Source: Ficedula albicollis
Taxonomy: Eukaryota > Chordata > Aves > Passeriformes > Muscicapidae
Direction of reading: 5' to 3'
Length of the DNA stretch: 64,000 nucleotides
NCBI RefSeq assembly: GCF_000247815.1
Contig: NC_021676.1
Coordinates: 4,183,544-4,247,543, forward strand
Of the stretch, positions 37,491 through 50,412 are shown in pieces (positions within the stretch are counted from its first letter, which is position 1; each line of letters opens with the position of its first letter). Position numbers and translations under genes: made by a program. Below the pieces are notes generated by a model that was not told where the DNA came from, searched no databases, and worked only from the letters and a program-made list of their open reading frames with translations.

Positions 37491-37800
37491 TTGCTGGCAT
37501 GGCAGCAGCTGGTGTCAGACAAATGCACATTTGGATTTTGGAGGTGTTTTTGTGCTGCTCCAGCTTCAGGAAGCTCCTCCCAGGAGCTCTGCCTCCCTCC
37601 TGCTGGGTGAGCATGAAGCTGGTCTGGGAAATGGGGGCGGGTGGTGGCTCCATCCTGGAGCTGAGGTCAGTCATGGTAAAAACTCTGGGTAATGCTGGGC
37701 CAGACTGCAGCTCACCAGCACCTCAAAACCAGTTCACAAACCATGGAACCAGTGTGGGTTTTGCTGCTGAGCTGGCAATTATACCTGAGCTGAAGTCTAG

Positions 37801-37886
37801 AGTGAGGAACAAGTTTTTAATCACTGGAAATTTTAGTCTGAGAGAGTGAGGAACAAGTTTTTAATCACTGGAAATTTTAGCCTGAG
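37801..37886 (+). repeat. Tandem duplication, unit 44 bp
   Basis: Copies start at 37801 and 37845 with AGTGAGGAACAAGTTTTTAA and are nearly identical (TAGTCTG versus TAGCCTG). Confidence 0.95.
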
Positions 37887-38471
37887 AAAGGATACAAAAG
37901 TCTTCTCTGAAAAAACAACATTTTAAAGTCCCAGATCCTGAGCTGTTTTAGACTCTGTGTGCATAAGAAACTCAGTGAAGGCTAATGTGGAATTCTGCAT
38001 CTATTCTGCCTCAAACCCAGCATGTTTCTGGAGCTCACCCAAGGGAAAGCCATTTAATCACATGGGAGACCAGCTGTCAGCCCAGTGCAACCAAACATTT
38101 CCCTGCTCTGGGAACTTCTCCCTAGCGTGAAAGTCACTGCAAGTCATGCTTGATTCCTTTGTTGTGAATAAATTATCCAGTGAATTCAGCCTTTTTTTCT
38201 TGTGCAAAAATTTGTGTAAACCCCAGCTAAGTACCTTCAGTGAATCATTTTTAGACTGTAGATTATCCAGGGAGAATCCACCATGGGATTCTTACAGCAA
38301 CTTATTTAGCTTAAGTCATGGGCTATTTCCCTGCTCCATATTTGGATGCTAAAATAATACATAATAATGAATGCACCCTTTTTAAAATCACATCAGACAT
38401 TTTTATGAAAGAAAAAATGGCTTTATGAAAAATATTTAAAAATCTAATTTTAAGGAAGTGGCTGTAAAATG

Positions 38472-38482
38472 AAAAAAAAAAA

Positions 38483-38532
<50 letters not shown>

Positions 38533-38536
38533 AAAA
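38472..38536. repeat. Homopolymer block A13-C38-A14
   Basis: Thirteen A (38472-38484), 38 uninterrupted C (38485-38522) and 14 A (38523-38536). On the reverse strand this is a G tract long enough to form G-quadruplexes. Confidence 0.95.
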
Positions 38537-41279
38537 GCAACCCTCTTATTTTGGTGACATTTATACACGATGTATTTTCTTTCCTTGGAAGTTTTAAGCC
38601 AGGAAACATTTGATTCCTTGCCAGACTCTCAGTCTGATTCCAAAGTGAAAATATGAGCATGGTAAAAGCCAGCAGCCCTCTCAGTTGCACTGGGAGGATA
38701 TTCTTGTCTGTTGAGGGATCACTTGGCATGCACAGGTCTGAAACAAGTGCGTGAGTGTCATGGGTGGGGGGACAGAGCAGGAATAACACCACCAGTGGAT
38801 TATGGATCCACTTGGGACCCCAAAAAAGTGATTTTTTTTTTTTTTTTGGTTCTGGCACTGCTTTCCTCACTGAATGTGGTTGAGTCGTTTCCCTTTAATG
38901 CTGTAGTAAAAAGGTGTAAAATAGTGACAGGTATTTTCTGAAGCCTTTTAGGAGGTCAGTGAAATATAAAAGTAAATGTATTTGAGAAAGAAAATGAACA
39001 GTGGTAATGATAACTGTGAAAATGGATAGCAGGAATATTTGAGTAGAGGGGCAAATGATCTGAGGAGAAAATCAGTGTAACTCTTGTAACATGACTGGGA
39101 TAGCAGATGTTTGATTATTCAGGTCCCTCATTCCATCCCTGACATTTCCCATGTTTCTCAAGTGAGGTTTCACCAATCAGCACAAACCCTTTGTTTACCG
39201 CTTAATAAAAATAACCAAATTATCCTTATTTTATCAAATCTTTTTCTGATTATGCATATTTTGCTGGCAGATTTTAATGCATATTGCTTCATTGTTTAAT
39301 TAGGACTTAATGCTAATGTCATTAACATTCTAGTCGATAATTCAGTTGCCTATTTATAGACATAATGAAAGTCGTAACTTTTTGTAGTGTAGTGCTTCTG
39401 ACTGTGCTGTTAAATTAAAAATAAATTTACTCTAACCTGACATTAGCTTTCAGTTTCATTGTCCATGGTCCAGTGAATCTGAAAAATGCTGCTGCATGCA
39501 CTAAACATGGGGGGTTTTAATTATTATTTTTTCGGTTGAGTCTAAGTCATCCTTTCCTTTGAGGGAAAAAACAAATAGAACAAACTAAACAAGAATCTCA
39601 AAAAATTGATGTGAAGTTTGATATATTGTCCTTGAAGACAATTGGGATTTGAAACACTGAATTTAAGTAGCTGGAATATTGTCCAAATTTTATTCTGTGA
39701 TGCTGCTTCTAAATCAAATAATTAGACAGCATTCACCTCTCGGTTTCTTACCACAAATATGGATGTGTGCTTTGTTTGTGGTTATAAAGTGCAAAATAAC
39801 TGCTGGATTTAACTCCCCATAATCCCTTCAGTCAGGATAATGAATTCTGTGGATTTCTTTCTTTATGGCATTTCCCTAAGAATTTGTAAAATATTATCTG
39901 CATAAATTATCTTTTCTAGGGAGATGTTCAAATAAAAGCAGTGAGTTGCATACCTGTCACAAGAACCAATAAGCAGAGCCCTGGTTTGGATATTTCACTC
40001 TTGTCCTTAAGTCCTTAACTTCTAAATGCAGTTTATATCAGTGACCAGATCATGCACATCCTTACTTTAATTCACCTTTTTGCAGCTTGAATTCTGCATG
40101 TTTATAGGCCTCATTCTGTAAACTTTGTACCATGTCCCAGTCTAATTAAAAGGATCTTTTTTATTGTGTGCTTTGCACTCTTTAATCTTTGAGTTAAGGA
40201 GGTTTAATGGTTCCATGCCTAATACTGGAGTAGTAAGTGGGAAGTAAAGAGAAAGTAAAGAAAAATGAGCAAGCGCTGAGCAAGGTGAGGAGATGCTGGA
40301 GCCTGACTCTGGTGGGGGCTCTGGGTGGCTTCACACTGCACTCACAAAGCCACTTGAACAGGTTTTTACAGGATTATTGGAATTTTTGCATTAGCACATC
40401 CATTCTCTTTCACAGAATTGACTTACAGCGTCTTATCTGTTGCTACTGTATTAATAAAATTTCTAAACCAGCCTTAAAGCAAAGTTCCTTTGTGGAGGGA
40501 CTTTAAGCAGGGAGGATTTTTCCAAGCTGCACGTATTTCTGAGTAATGTTGCATGCAGACTGGAGATTGCTTCTTCCATTGAATTGCATAATGAAAAATC
40601 AATCAGTTTAATGGTTGACAAACTTTGACATTCAAATAAAAATGTTGCTGGTATTTTCATAAAGACCTGTAGGCATGACTAGATTCAGCCACTTTAATTT
40701 ATGCAATAGTGAATGTCTGCCAAAACATTGTACAAATGACTGTATAATGAGGCAGTAATAACCATGAGGAACGGAAGGAAAGCAAACAGGGGCCAAATCT
40801 CTCAGTTTTTACAGATTATATAATTTCACAAAGCCTTTCAATGTAAAATATGTTCCTATGGCTTCCTTTTCAACACCATGTTCTGTTTTGAAAGCAATTG
40901 CTCAAAATCATCAAAACAGACTCATCTGAGGCTGTTGTGTAGCATCAGATGACAGTGTTTAGTTTTTTTACAGTGTGGTGGTTCTGTTAGTTAGGGGATT
41001 TTTATTTTTTACTTGTTGCAGAGGGGAGAGAAATCCCAGTAAGGGAAGAGGACACCTTCATTCCTCACTGATTTCTGCTTTGAGTGTGTGCTGCAGCACA
41101 GGGAGGAAGCACAGGGAGTGCTGAGCTGTGTTTTTAGTGCTTTTGGGCACTGCCTTCTCTCAGCACCAGGCTGGCCTAAGAAATCCCCCCAGCCTTGCCA
41201 GGTCTTGTCTGGTTACAGGAGTTCCAGATCCATTCTGCTCCAGCCACCTTCACTTGGCTCTTCCCTGCCCTGTGTCTGC

Positions 41280-41365
41280 ATCCTGCTTGGAAATTTCCTC
41301 TCTTGTATAAACAAGTCTCAAAATCCTGCTTGGAAATTTCCTCTCTTGTATAAAAAAGTCTCAAA
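41280..41365 (+). repeat. Tandem duplication, unit 43 bp
   Basis: Copies start at 41280 and 41323 with ATCCTGCTTGGAAATTTCCT and differ by one base (ATAAACAAG versus ATAAAAAAG). Confidence 0.95.
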
Positions 41366-43445
41366 CTGTGACTCTCAGGAGAAACAAAGATTGAACTAAG
41401 AGCTGTCCTGGAGATTCTGCTGATGTCTGGAATTTAATACAGCTGAAGTAGAATTCTGTGTACCAAAATCAATTCTTTTTCACCCATACTTGGGTTCCCA
41501 GGCATGGCTGGCAGGTGAAGGTGTTGAGGTTTGCCTGGGACAGCTTGTTGGGCTCTTTTGTTGTCTTCAGAGTAGTGGCTCTGTCTCTTTCTGTTTCAGT
41601 ATTGTCCAATAAGTATTATATTAAATAATGTGCCAGGACTCGTACGTTATCCCTGTTTAATCTTGCCTTTTCTCAAAGGAAATAAACTTTTCCATGTCAG
41701 GAGAATATTCCCTTTTATTTCCATGGGATTCATGATAATTATGCTTCTTTGCCACCTTTAACACTCTTCTGATTTTTGGCTTGATATGATGACTGATATT
41801 TAGTATCTCTGTTTTATAACTTGCAAAAACAAATTGAAGAAGTTAATTGATTTCCCTATGGAATAAACAGTGGAGCACAGATTAAAGCATTGTTCCCATT
41901 TTATCCTTCCAGCTCAAATGAGAGATAAGTTACTTTATACCTTTGATTTTTATTGTAATTTGTGTGGTGAACTGCCAGCATTTCTCTCTCAAGAAGTCTG
42001 CAGTTTATTTTATTGAAGAACTTTCCGTTCCCAGGGATGTTAATGCCTAGCTGGAATCTAGAATGGCTATTCCCAGGTGTAAAAAGGTTTGGATTGGTTT
42101 TTGTTTTGTTTAAATATAACTGCCTGCATATATTTGTGGAGACAGGATTTCTTTCCCTGTTCTACATTGTGATCTTAAATTGTGATTTAGAGAAGAGGCT
42201 GGCGTCAAATTCCTACTTCTGCCTTTGAAAATTACCCCTAAAACCCTTCTGTCAAATGAAACGATAAACTGGATAAATTCTGGCTTTTTTAGTGCCCTCA
42301 GAGCCGCTCAGGTGCAGATGTTCTTCTGCAGAAATTCGGTGGGGAAAGTCTTTTCCATCTCGTGGTGGATCTCCTAAACTCTCAGGGAACCAATACAAAT
42401 TGGAGTCACAGAATACAAGAATGTCAATCAAAAGGCCAGAATTCCTAATTTGGTGATTTGTGTGATCCTGTAGTTTCATTAAACATCAAGCACTGCATAA
42501 GGAACTTGGTACCTGCTGATCTACAAAATGAGTCCGTTCCATGGCTGTAAATATGCAAAATATTTGTAAAATATGAGTGAACTGAGGCAGCTGCTGGCTT
42601 TAGAATTATAAAATGCCCAATGCACCAACAAATAAGCAGCGGGTATTTCAGACATTACAGATAATGGATGAGTTGCTGGTTACTTTTCCTCAGTGCTGGA
42701 GTTGTAGGTGTACTCAGTAAAATCTCTGCAATGTCAGACAGTGATTTGTTATGTGAAAAAGGAGTTGCAGTGGGTTTTGTGCATATCACCATCTTTTTTT
42801 GTTCACTGCTCAAATGTCGAGTAAATTTTCGTATAAAAACCACATCCTAATTGCATTTTCAGTCTAATGGGCTCCTAGGTGAAGCTTACCTGCGAAGAAT
42901 TGCTTGGATTTTACTCCCATTTTACTTTGGCTAAAATTAATATTTTATTTATTGAAAATTCAGAGACCTGTGGAGGAAGGAATCTAGCTTTAAAATTCTG
43001 CCAGAAGATATGTAGAACTTACATTTTTTTCTAAACACAGCTTCAATTTTGGCAAGCCAGCCTAGGCTGCTCTGGAGGTAACATTGAAGCTGCAGCTTCA
43101 TAACTAAAGAACCAAGTAATTAAAAATGAAGCCACAAAACTTTCTCACTTCTCCTGACTAAAGCATCCTTCCTCAGCAATAGAACTCAAACAGTTTGCTA
43201 ACCTCCAGCACTTGTGTCAGCAGCAAAATTGAAAGTATTTTTTGTCACCTGCACTGCTGTCAGCAGAAAGGAAAAAAAAAAAAAAAGAAAGTAGAGGAAC
43301 ATAATTTCAGCACTAACATAAGTATCAGAATGATTTACCTGTCTGTTCTGCTTCACTTTCATCTCAGCTTTCAGGGCTTCATTCATCAATCTTTTATTTA
43401 CACACGCATATCTCATTTTTACACAATTTCTCTCTCCCTGACCAG

Positions 43446-43557
43446 ATGGCTGCGCTGGCTGCTCGGTGTTCATCAAAGGCAAGGAGAGAACACACGGATG
43501 CCTCGTGGCAGCCAGGGAGGATTTGGGGAACTCTGCTTTTCAGCAGCAATTCTGCAG
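43446..43557 (+). other. Exon-like segment of unknown gene (unproven)
   Basis: A 112-base segment lies between a pyrimidine tract ending CCCTGACCAG (43436-43445) and a candidate donor CTGCAG/GTATTC (43558). It has several CpG dinucleotides, unlike the CpG-poor flanks, and all three forward frames are open within it. One frame starts ATG GCT GCG. I recognise no protein in any frame, and it may be chance. Confidence 0.2.
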
Positions 43558-46500
43558 GTATTCACATAATGAAAAAGAAAACTTCGACGTTTCAGGGAAA
43601 TACCACAAAATTCTCAGCCTTTAAAATGCATTGCTGACTTTTATCCAGCTGAAAATGTCCTGTCTCAGCCAAGGCACCAGGTTTGCTCCAGCATGTGCAG
43701 CCTCTTAGGGGCAGTAGCTTAGCAGGATTAATATAAAACAGAAAGCTGCTCCAAGAAGAAAATACATCTTAAATAAAATGAAGAATAATTTTAATTTTTT
43801 AAAGATTTGTTAATATTCATTTGAATATCATAAACAAGTGCTGTAGTAGTTCCATTTATAACTCACAGTGCCCATTTTACCTTCATACAATTCTGGTTTT
43901 AGCACAAGCTCAGAGACTTTGTTCCCAATGAGCTTTTGTGTGCAACTCTTTAGGAACAAGCTTGTTTTAGTCATAAAATGCTTTCAAATCTTCCTCTAGC
44001 TCTTTACCAAATTGTCCTTGCTTAATTTCATACAACCTGTCCTGTCTGCAGTGTTTCTAACAATATTTTTTTCTAACAATATTTTGTTGCATTCTTAACT
44101 TCTTAAGTGCTATTCCCATAAAAGCTCAGTCTATGGAATTTAGCTTTAGTGGAATCCATTCAGTTTTGCAGCTTGTTCAAAATTTAATAGACACAGAGAA
44201 ATGAATATTAGGAACCATGTTTCCATTTTTTAGTGAGTCTCATCATTGTAAATTAGGGATTTTCCAAGCGTGTGTTTTCTCTTTTTCTACCAGACTCAAT
44301 TTCTAGTTTTTATTTGATAGTAGGGTTTGTGATAATTACTTATAGGCTGATTAACTTCAGGCAAAGAATAGAAAAGAAAAGGTTTGTAGGGAATTCCAGT
44401 CCTTTTGCCAGTCAGCATTGCATTATGGATGGCAGGAATCATTAGATGAATTTTATTTCGTTCTTCAAAATCCATCTCCACAAAGACATTTTCACAAATG
44501 TATATTTTCAGTGCAGGTTGTGCTGCAACCCAACAAATGAGCAGAGGATTAGGAATGGAGTAAAATGCAAAATGGATCTGAGCCCTCACACAGGAGCCAA
44601 CAATGGGAAATACTCTTGGAAAGGCAGGGTGAAAAAGTCTAATGCCTTCAATATTCTTATCAATAATGTAACATAAATATTGCAATACCACTGACAAAAT
44701 GATTATGGCTTAATCAGCATTGACAAGGACAGGGCCATTATGCTCAGTAATGCAGCTGGGAATGGGAGCAGTGCCATTATCATGAGCTATGTGTTAATGC
44801 TGCTGCAGCCCAGGGAAAGAGCTCCCAGCCAGCATGGACACTGTGCCCAGCCAGGAGTGACTTTGAAAATCACCAAATGACTCAACAGAACCTCCCAGCA
44901 AACGCTGTGCAATGTAGGATAAATTTAATAATAATATAAAAATTGGGTTGTGTCCTGCCAAGGCCAGGGAGGTTTAAGTTTTGAGTCCACAGTGTTTTCT
45001 CATTAATTGTGGTGTTGAAATTGTGAACAGTGCTGAAGAACTTAGAGGGTGTAGAGAGGAGCTCCAAGTCTAAGTCAGGCTAATGAAGCACCTCTGGATG
45101 TGAAAAAGAACTGAACAGGATAAACTGTTTGCCTACAAATAGCTCCATTGGGTCAAGGTTTGTTTGCTGAAGCCCCTTTCATGCAAGGACCAGAACCTCC
45201 AGCAAAGTCATCATTGAAAACTGTGAAGAAAGCAACCAGGGAAAAGTGACTTTTCTTCCTCAAAAAGTCCAAAGAATTTGAATTTTGCCCTGCTGTAAAA
45301 TAGATGAGTCCAGACAAGGCAGCAACAAACTGCTGCAGTTGAAGACTGAAATCCTACAGTATAGAAATCAGAGTAGCTCATTTAAAGGGAATTGTTGCTC
45401 TTAAGGTTAAAAGCATGTGGTAATTTTTAGATATTAATGCTGTGATTACAGACCTGTGTTTTAATTGGTAAAATTACTGCCAAGTAATAAGAACAGAGCC
45501 CCTGGACAAAGGGGACCTGGGAGGAATTGGAGGGGTTGAAGGGAAAACGCCCAAATTGTTTGCTGAGGTGATTTAATTTCTTTTCCAACAACCCATAAAC
45601 TGTTTTTACTTTGACTGGGGAAGAGCTGATGGACATAAAAGAGCGCAAGAAGCTGAGCAGCACTGAAAGAGATTTGATGTTAAATGAGAACCAGGAGCCA
45701 CTGAAGTGAAGCTGAACTGAAACACAGCCCTCTCCTCTCCTTGTCCAGCCCTGGGATCACCAAAAGGAGCAAGCTCTGCTGGAGCTGGGATGTAAGAGAA
45801 ATATGCATTTAGATCATTTGTTGGATTAAGATTTTCAGCAGTTTTTTATCTACTGCTGACAATAATTTTTGGCTCTGAGGACTACTTTGTTGTTTTATAC
45901 CATTTAATACAGATTTCCAGAGGAAAAAAATTCCAATGCTGAAATGTTGTCAGACCCAAAGCTGGATACATAAAAAATTATGGTTCAGGGCTGAAACTTA
46001 GAAATACAAAGTTCTCTGAATATAAAACAACAGAGAAATAGGGGTTGCAGCTGGCCAGTGTCAGTTCTGCCCTTTCAATTTCCCTTTCAATTTGTCCATC
46101 CTCTTGCTCTTTTTGACTGACAAAATAATGCTGGAACCACGGGTGCTTAGTTTGGCTTTTCTGTACAAGCACTTTGAAAGTTCAAAATTAAAAAAATAAA
46201 AATGACTGCAGCTATAGTTGTAGATAATCACAATATCTGACTGTTCATCTTCACTGCATCTATTTTTTTCACATTATTTCCATGGGAAGACTGTTAAAAA
46301 AATTATTAAAACTAACAAAGAAACCCCACAAGTTTTTTGTAACCTTTTTTGGAGAAATTTATTTTTCTTTCCTAGTTTAGTTTTCTTTCCAGAACTGGAT
46401 AGTAGTTGTAATACACAGGTTTTGGAGTGAAGGTACAAGAATTTGGAGCACTTTTAAAGGCTCTTTCTGCCAGCAGAGATGTAAGAGCCCGATGTAGATC

Positions 46501-47311
46501 CCTCCTCCCCTGTAGGTAGAGAACACTGCCATCTGCAGAAAAAAGGGGAGCTGTGTTACACCTGATGGCAGCAAACTGCTGAAAATTCCAAATTCCCCGA
46601 GTGACAAGGGACACATTTCCCAGGGCCAGTGTAATAGGCTGTGAGGACAGCAGGGCATCACTTAGAGCAGAGCTGTGATTTCCTTGATGGAGTGTCCTCA
46701 GCAGGGCACTGGGGGCCAGGGATGCTGCTTGCTCACAATAACAATCTTTCTGAGCCTCTCGACTGCCCTGGAAATGAATACCAGCCCTTGCAGCATAGAA
46801 ATGAGGAACTTCAATTTCTGCTGAATCATTTTTCTCTGTCCTGGAAGAGAATAGCTGTGATAGATGCACTGCAGGGAAAGAACAGGAGCCTCTGGAGTTC
46901 CATGCATATCAACAAGTTCCAAAACTGCTATGCCTCCATCTTTATTATGATATAAAAGCTATCAAGCCCCAAATCTCTCTTCTCCCACCTCCTCCCAACA
47001 TGATGGGGTTTAATACATGGCCATGTTTGTTGTTTGATGGTGTTTCTGTAATGCTGCTGTTGGCACAGCTGGTGCACACCTGGAAAGCTCAAAAAGGGGG
47101 CTGAGACCCCATTTGGGGGGCAAACAAAACTCCAGGAGGAGGCTGGGACCTGCCCAAAATCGTGTCAGCTTTAGGTGTCTTGGGGATCAGATTTACCACT
47201 GCACCAGCCCTGAAATGAAGAGTTCTCAAGGCACAAACTGCTGGAGTAAAACTGTGTGGGAGGGAAAACTGAGTGACTGTTCAGGAAGGTAACTCAGGTC
47301 TGAGCATGGGG

Positions 47312-47386
47312 GCAGAGATTTCATCCTCTGAAACCTTGAGCTCAGTGTCAGCAGAGATTTCATCCTCTGAAACCCCGAGCTCAGTG
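47312..47386 (+). repeat. Tandem duplication, unit 39 bp
   Basis: Copies start at 47312 and 47351 with GCAGAGATTTCATCCTCTGA and differ at one or two bases. Confidence 0.9.
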
Positions 47387-50200
47387 CCACTGCTGTGCCT
47401 GGGGAACACTTGTAAAGAGAAACACTGAAAAACACTGTTTGTCTCTGTTTGAGACAGCCCCTACAATTTACAAATTTCACTTCTGCCTCAGCTCAGCAAT
47501 AATGTTATTTCCCAAAGCGTTCTGGAAAGGTGGGAAGGTTTAAGGAGACAGTGAAATAAAGGGAGGATGGGGCAGGTTCCCTGCAAGGACAAACCTGGGG
47601 AAACAGGGGAGAACTCTGCTTGCCAGGCTGGCAAAACCAAAGATAATTAACTTGAAAAGATGCAGGATTTTTGAGTTTGGGAAAGGATCTCAAACCTTCT
47701 AAAAGTGCATTGGTACAACTGCAAATATTAGCAATTTTTATAGAGATGTGCAGTTCTGTGGCCACGTTGACAGGATTCTTGTTTCTTGTGCTTTCTGTTG
47801 GCAATGCATTTCACAGATTCTTTATGCCTCAGTTTTAAGAAGAGTGGGTCTTTCTAGATTTAATGTGCCTCAATTTTCTGCCTCTGTTATGAGAGTAAAC
47901 AGAGTAATCACTTAATTTACTTTCTTAAATGTTCACTATTTTATTGATCATTCTTCTCTTACTCATCTTGACTAAAGAAAAATGTCCTATTTTTCACTCC
48001 TGGTTTTTTTTCATAGCTTTGATCATTTTTTTTGCTCTTCTGCAGAGATCTTTGGTCATTCTATACATTTTTTTTTCAAAGACTGTGAACAGAATTGCAG
48101 ACAACAATTCAGGGAGGAAGCTGCTTCACTCTTTTCTAAGACAGACTCCTAATAACATACCTTCTGCAAGCAAAATAAACTCATCTGGCTGAGGAAAATC
48201 TTAAAATTCCTGAGAGTGCTTTGGAAGTGCTTGATTCGGTGCTTTTGGTGGGTTGATAACACAGAGTTTGCATTAACTTGACTTTCACCCTTCTGCTTTT
48301 TTTGAGCCGCTTGGTATCTGCTTAGACGAGGATCTTCCAGGGCTGTAAAGGACTTTATGGAACCTTTGCCCCATCGAATTTCAAACCCCACCAGACTCCT
48401 TTGAACAACCCATTCTTATTGAAAAGCATTTTTCTGTATCTCTGGATGTTTAGAGAGCTCTTTAAATACAAAAGAAATAATGTAAACAACTGTTTCTTTT
48501 AAGGGCTCATTCAGGATTTGGGCCCCTACTCATAAGTCTGGGTATTTTAACTCCATTGCTTTCAAATGGAAGAATTTATTTTCATTTTATTATTGAATAC
48601 TGTGACCATTGCCTTTAATTGTACAGGGATGGTTCTCGTGTCTGGAGGAATTACTGAAAACCTCTGTGAGAAGGCAGAAGATTTTTCACAGTTATTAATT
48701 TTATAAATTACTGTCATGAAAACAACTCCACAGAAAGAGCCAGTGGTGATGGTCCAGAACCTTCTGTGGGCTGAGGCCAAAGGGTCCCACCTTTCCCAAA
48801 CCCACCACAATTACAACCTGTAATTAGTTTTGTAATTAGCATTTTGTAATGCTACCTCAGGTAACAGGAAAACAAACCTCCATGTCCTGCTGTGTTTTGT
48901 ACTGCTGGAGATTTTTATTCTCCTCCCTTATCAGACAGACTCAAGGTGCTGCATCTGGAGACAAGAACTCCCAGCTTCTCCTCTTCTTGCTCACTAAACT
49001 CTCAGATTCCTTGGCAATGCTGATGTCCATCACTTTGCCTCACCTGGACAGGAAATAAGTATGAAATTTCCAGAAATATCATGTCCAGGAGACCTGTAGG
49101 AGAAAACAAAAAGTGTTTTTGCTGCCATCCCAAGCCCAGTTAGGAATGGAAGGCTGCAGCTCATTTCTGCAGGCAGTTGCCATGACTATGGATGTGCATT
49201 GGATAATTGCAGCACCAATGGCTGCTGGCATTTGCACACACATTTATCCAATTAGGATGTGCAATCAGAGTAATTTCATGCACAAATTAGCTGCACAATT
49301 GTGCATGCCTCCTGCACATGGAATTGCATGCCTAATTGGTTCTGAAAGTCTTGTTCACAATGTCTGTCTTGATTTTTATTGTAATATGACATTAAAAACA
49401 GTTTCATTTGTAGAAATGCGAATCTTGTCTAATGTTAGCATTTAGAAATAACTCCAAGTTCTCTTTATAGATTTCACAAATTAAATATTTCTCTGTGGGC
49501 TACCTGTGGGCAATGTGAGCTTGCAATCCACAAATTAACGACAGTTGAAAATTTAACTTTCTTTTTGGTTTTTGGTTTTTATAGCCTTAATAAATCCTAT
49601 AAACACTCTATCCTTTGTGTAGAAATTGGGCCACAAAATTGCACTATTTTTGTTTCTTCTGTGCTACATAAAAAGAAAAACAACACTATGGTAGGAATCC
49701 TTGCGTGGGCACATTGTTAAAATATTGCCATGGTTTTATATTAAAAGAAAATATATTAAGCAATATATTTAGTTCATATAAACATGAAAGAGAATTTTCT
49801 ATAGAATTTTCTATAATTCTCAGATTATAGAAAAAAATCTGGAATCAGTGAAGGCATAATTTCATTTGATGCAATAATTCAACATCTCATTCTCCCTCTG
49901 TAAAGCCACTGCTTGCAGCATTCAGACAAAGTTTAGTTGCTGACCTGTTCTCATCCACTTTTTTAAATGGCATAAAGCAGGAATCCTCCCAGTCATCCAG
50001 AGGTGGAGTTTTGCTTATTTGGAGCAGAAAATCCTGAGGAGAGCTGCCTCTATCACTGCTGGTGGTGTTTCTTTAAATGAAAATATTTCTTTCTCCCTCC
50101 CCTGAAGGTGCAGAGCAAATCCCATTTCTTTTTGCTTGGTTTTTAAAGTACTTTAGGGAGTGCCTATGCCAGTAAAACCCATCCTGCTTGCACTTGTACC

Positions 50201-50412
50201 CAAATTCTGTTATTTTGTGGCCATTGATCAGAGCTGAGAGCATTTTAATACCTGCATTTGACCAAATTCTGTTATTTTGTGGCCATTGATCAGAGCTGAG
50301 AGCATTTTAATACCTGCATTTGACCAAATTCTGTTCTTTTGTGGCCATTGGTCAGAGCTGAGGGCATTTTAATACCTGCATTTAACAAATGTTGTTCTTT
50401 TCTGGCCACTGT
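50201..50412 (+). repeat. Tandem repeat, unit 61-62 bp, three copies plus a partial fourth
   Basis: Copies begin at 50201, 50263 and 50325 with CAAATTCTGTT and contain GTGGCCATTGATCAGAGCTG. A degraded partial copy begins at 50386. Copies 1 and 2 are identical over almost all of the unit; copy 3 has several changes. Confidence 0.95.

Larger units (their letters stand above)
34481..43445. other. Intergenic DNA downstream of CHM, part 1
   Basis: No gene can be supported. It contains tandem duplications at 37390, 37801 and 41280, the poly-C tract at 38485, and an AT-rich stretch at 39180-39480 that might be a conserved regulatory element. The remainder is unremarkable AT-rich sequence. By human synteny POF1B is the next gene in this direction, but I see none of its exons. 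Confidence 0.7.

Noticed and set aside
37271..37849. Forward open frame of 192 codons
   Set aside because: It spans the 51-bp tandem duplication and part of the 44-bp one, in GC-rich DNA. The repeated peptide reflects the DNA repeats, and all frames there are rather open.
38323..38870. Reverse frames with a long Gly run
   Set aside because: The Gly run is the antisense of the poly-C tract; no coding support.
46372..46869. Reverse open frame of 165 codons
   Set aside because: No motif or family is recognised, and one or two frames of this length are expected by chance in 64 kb read in six frames.
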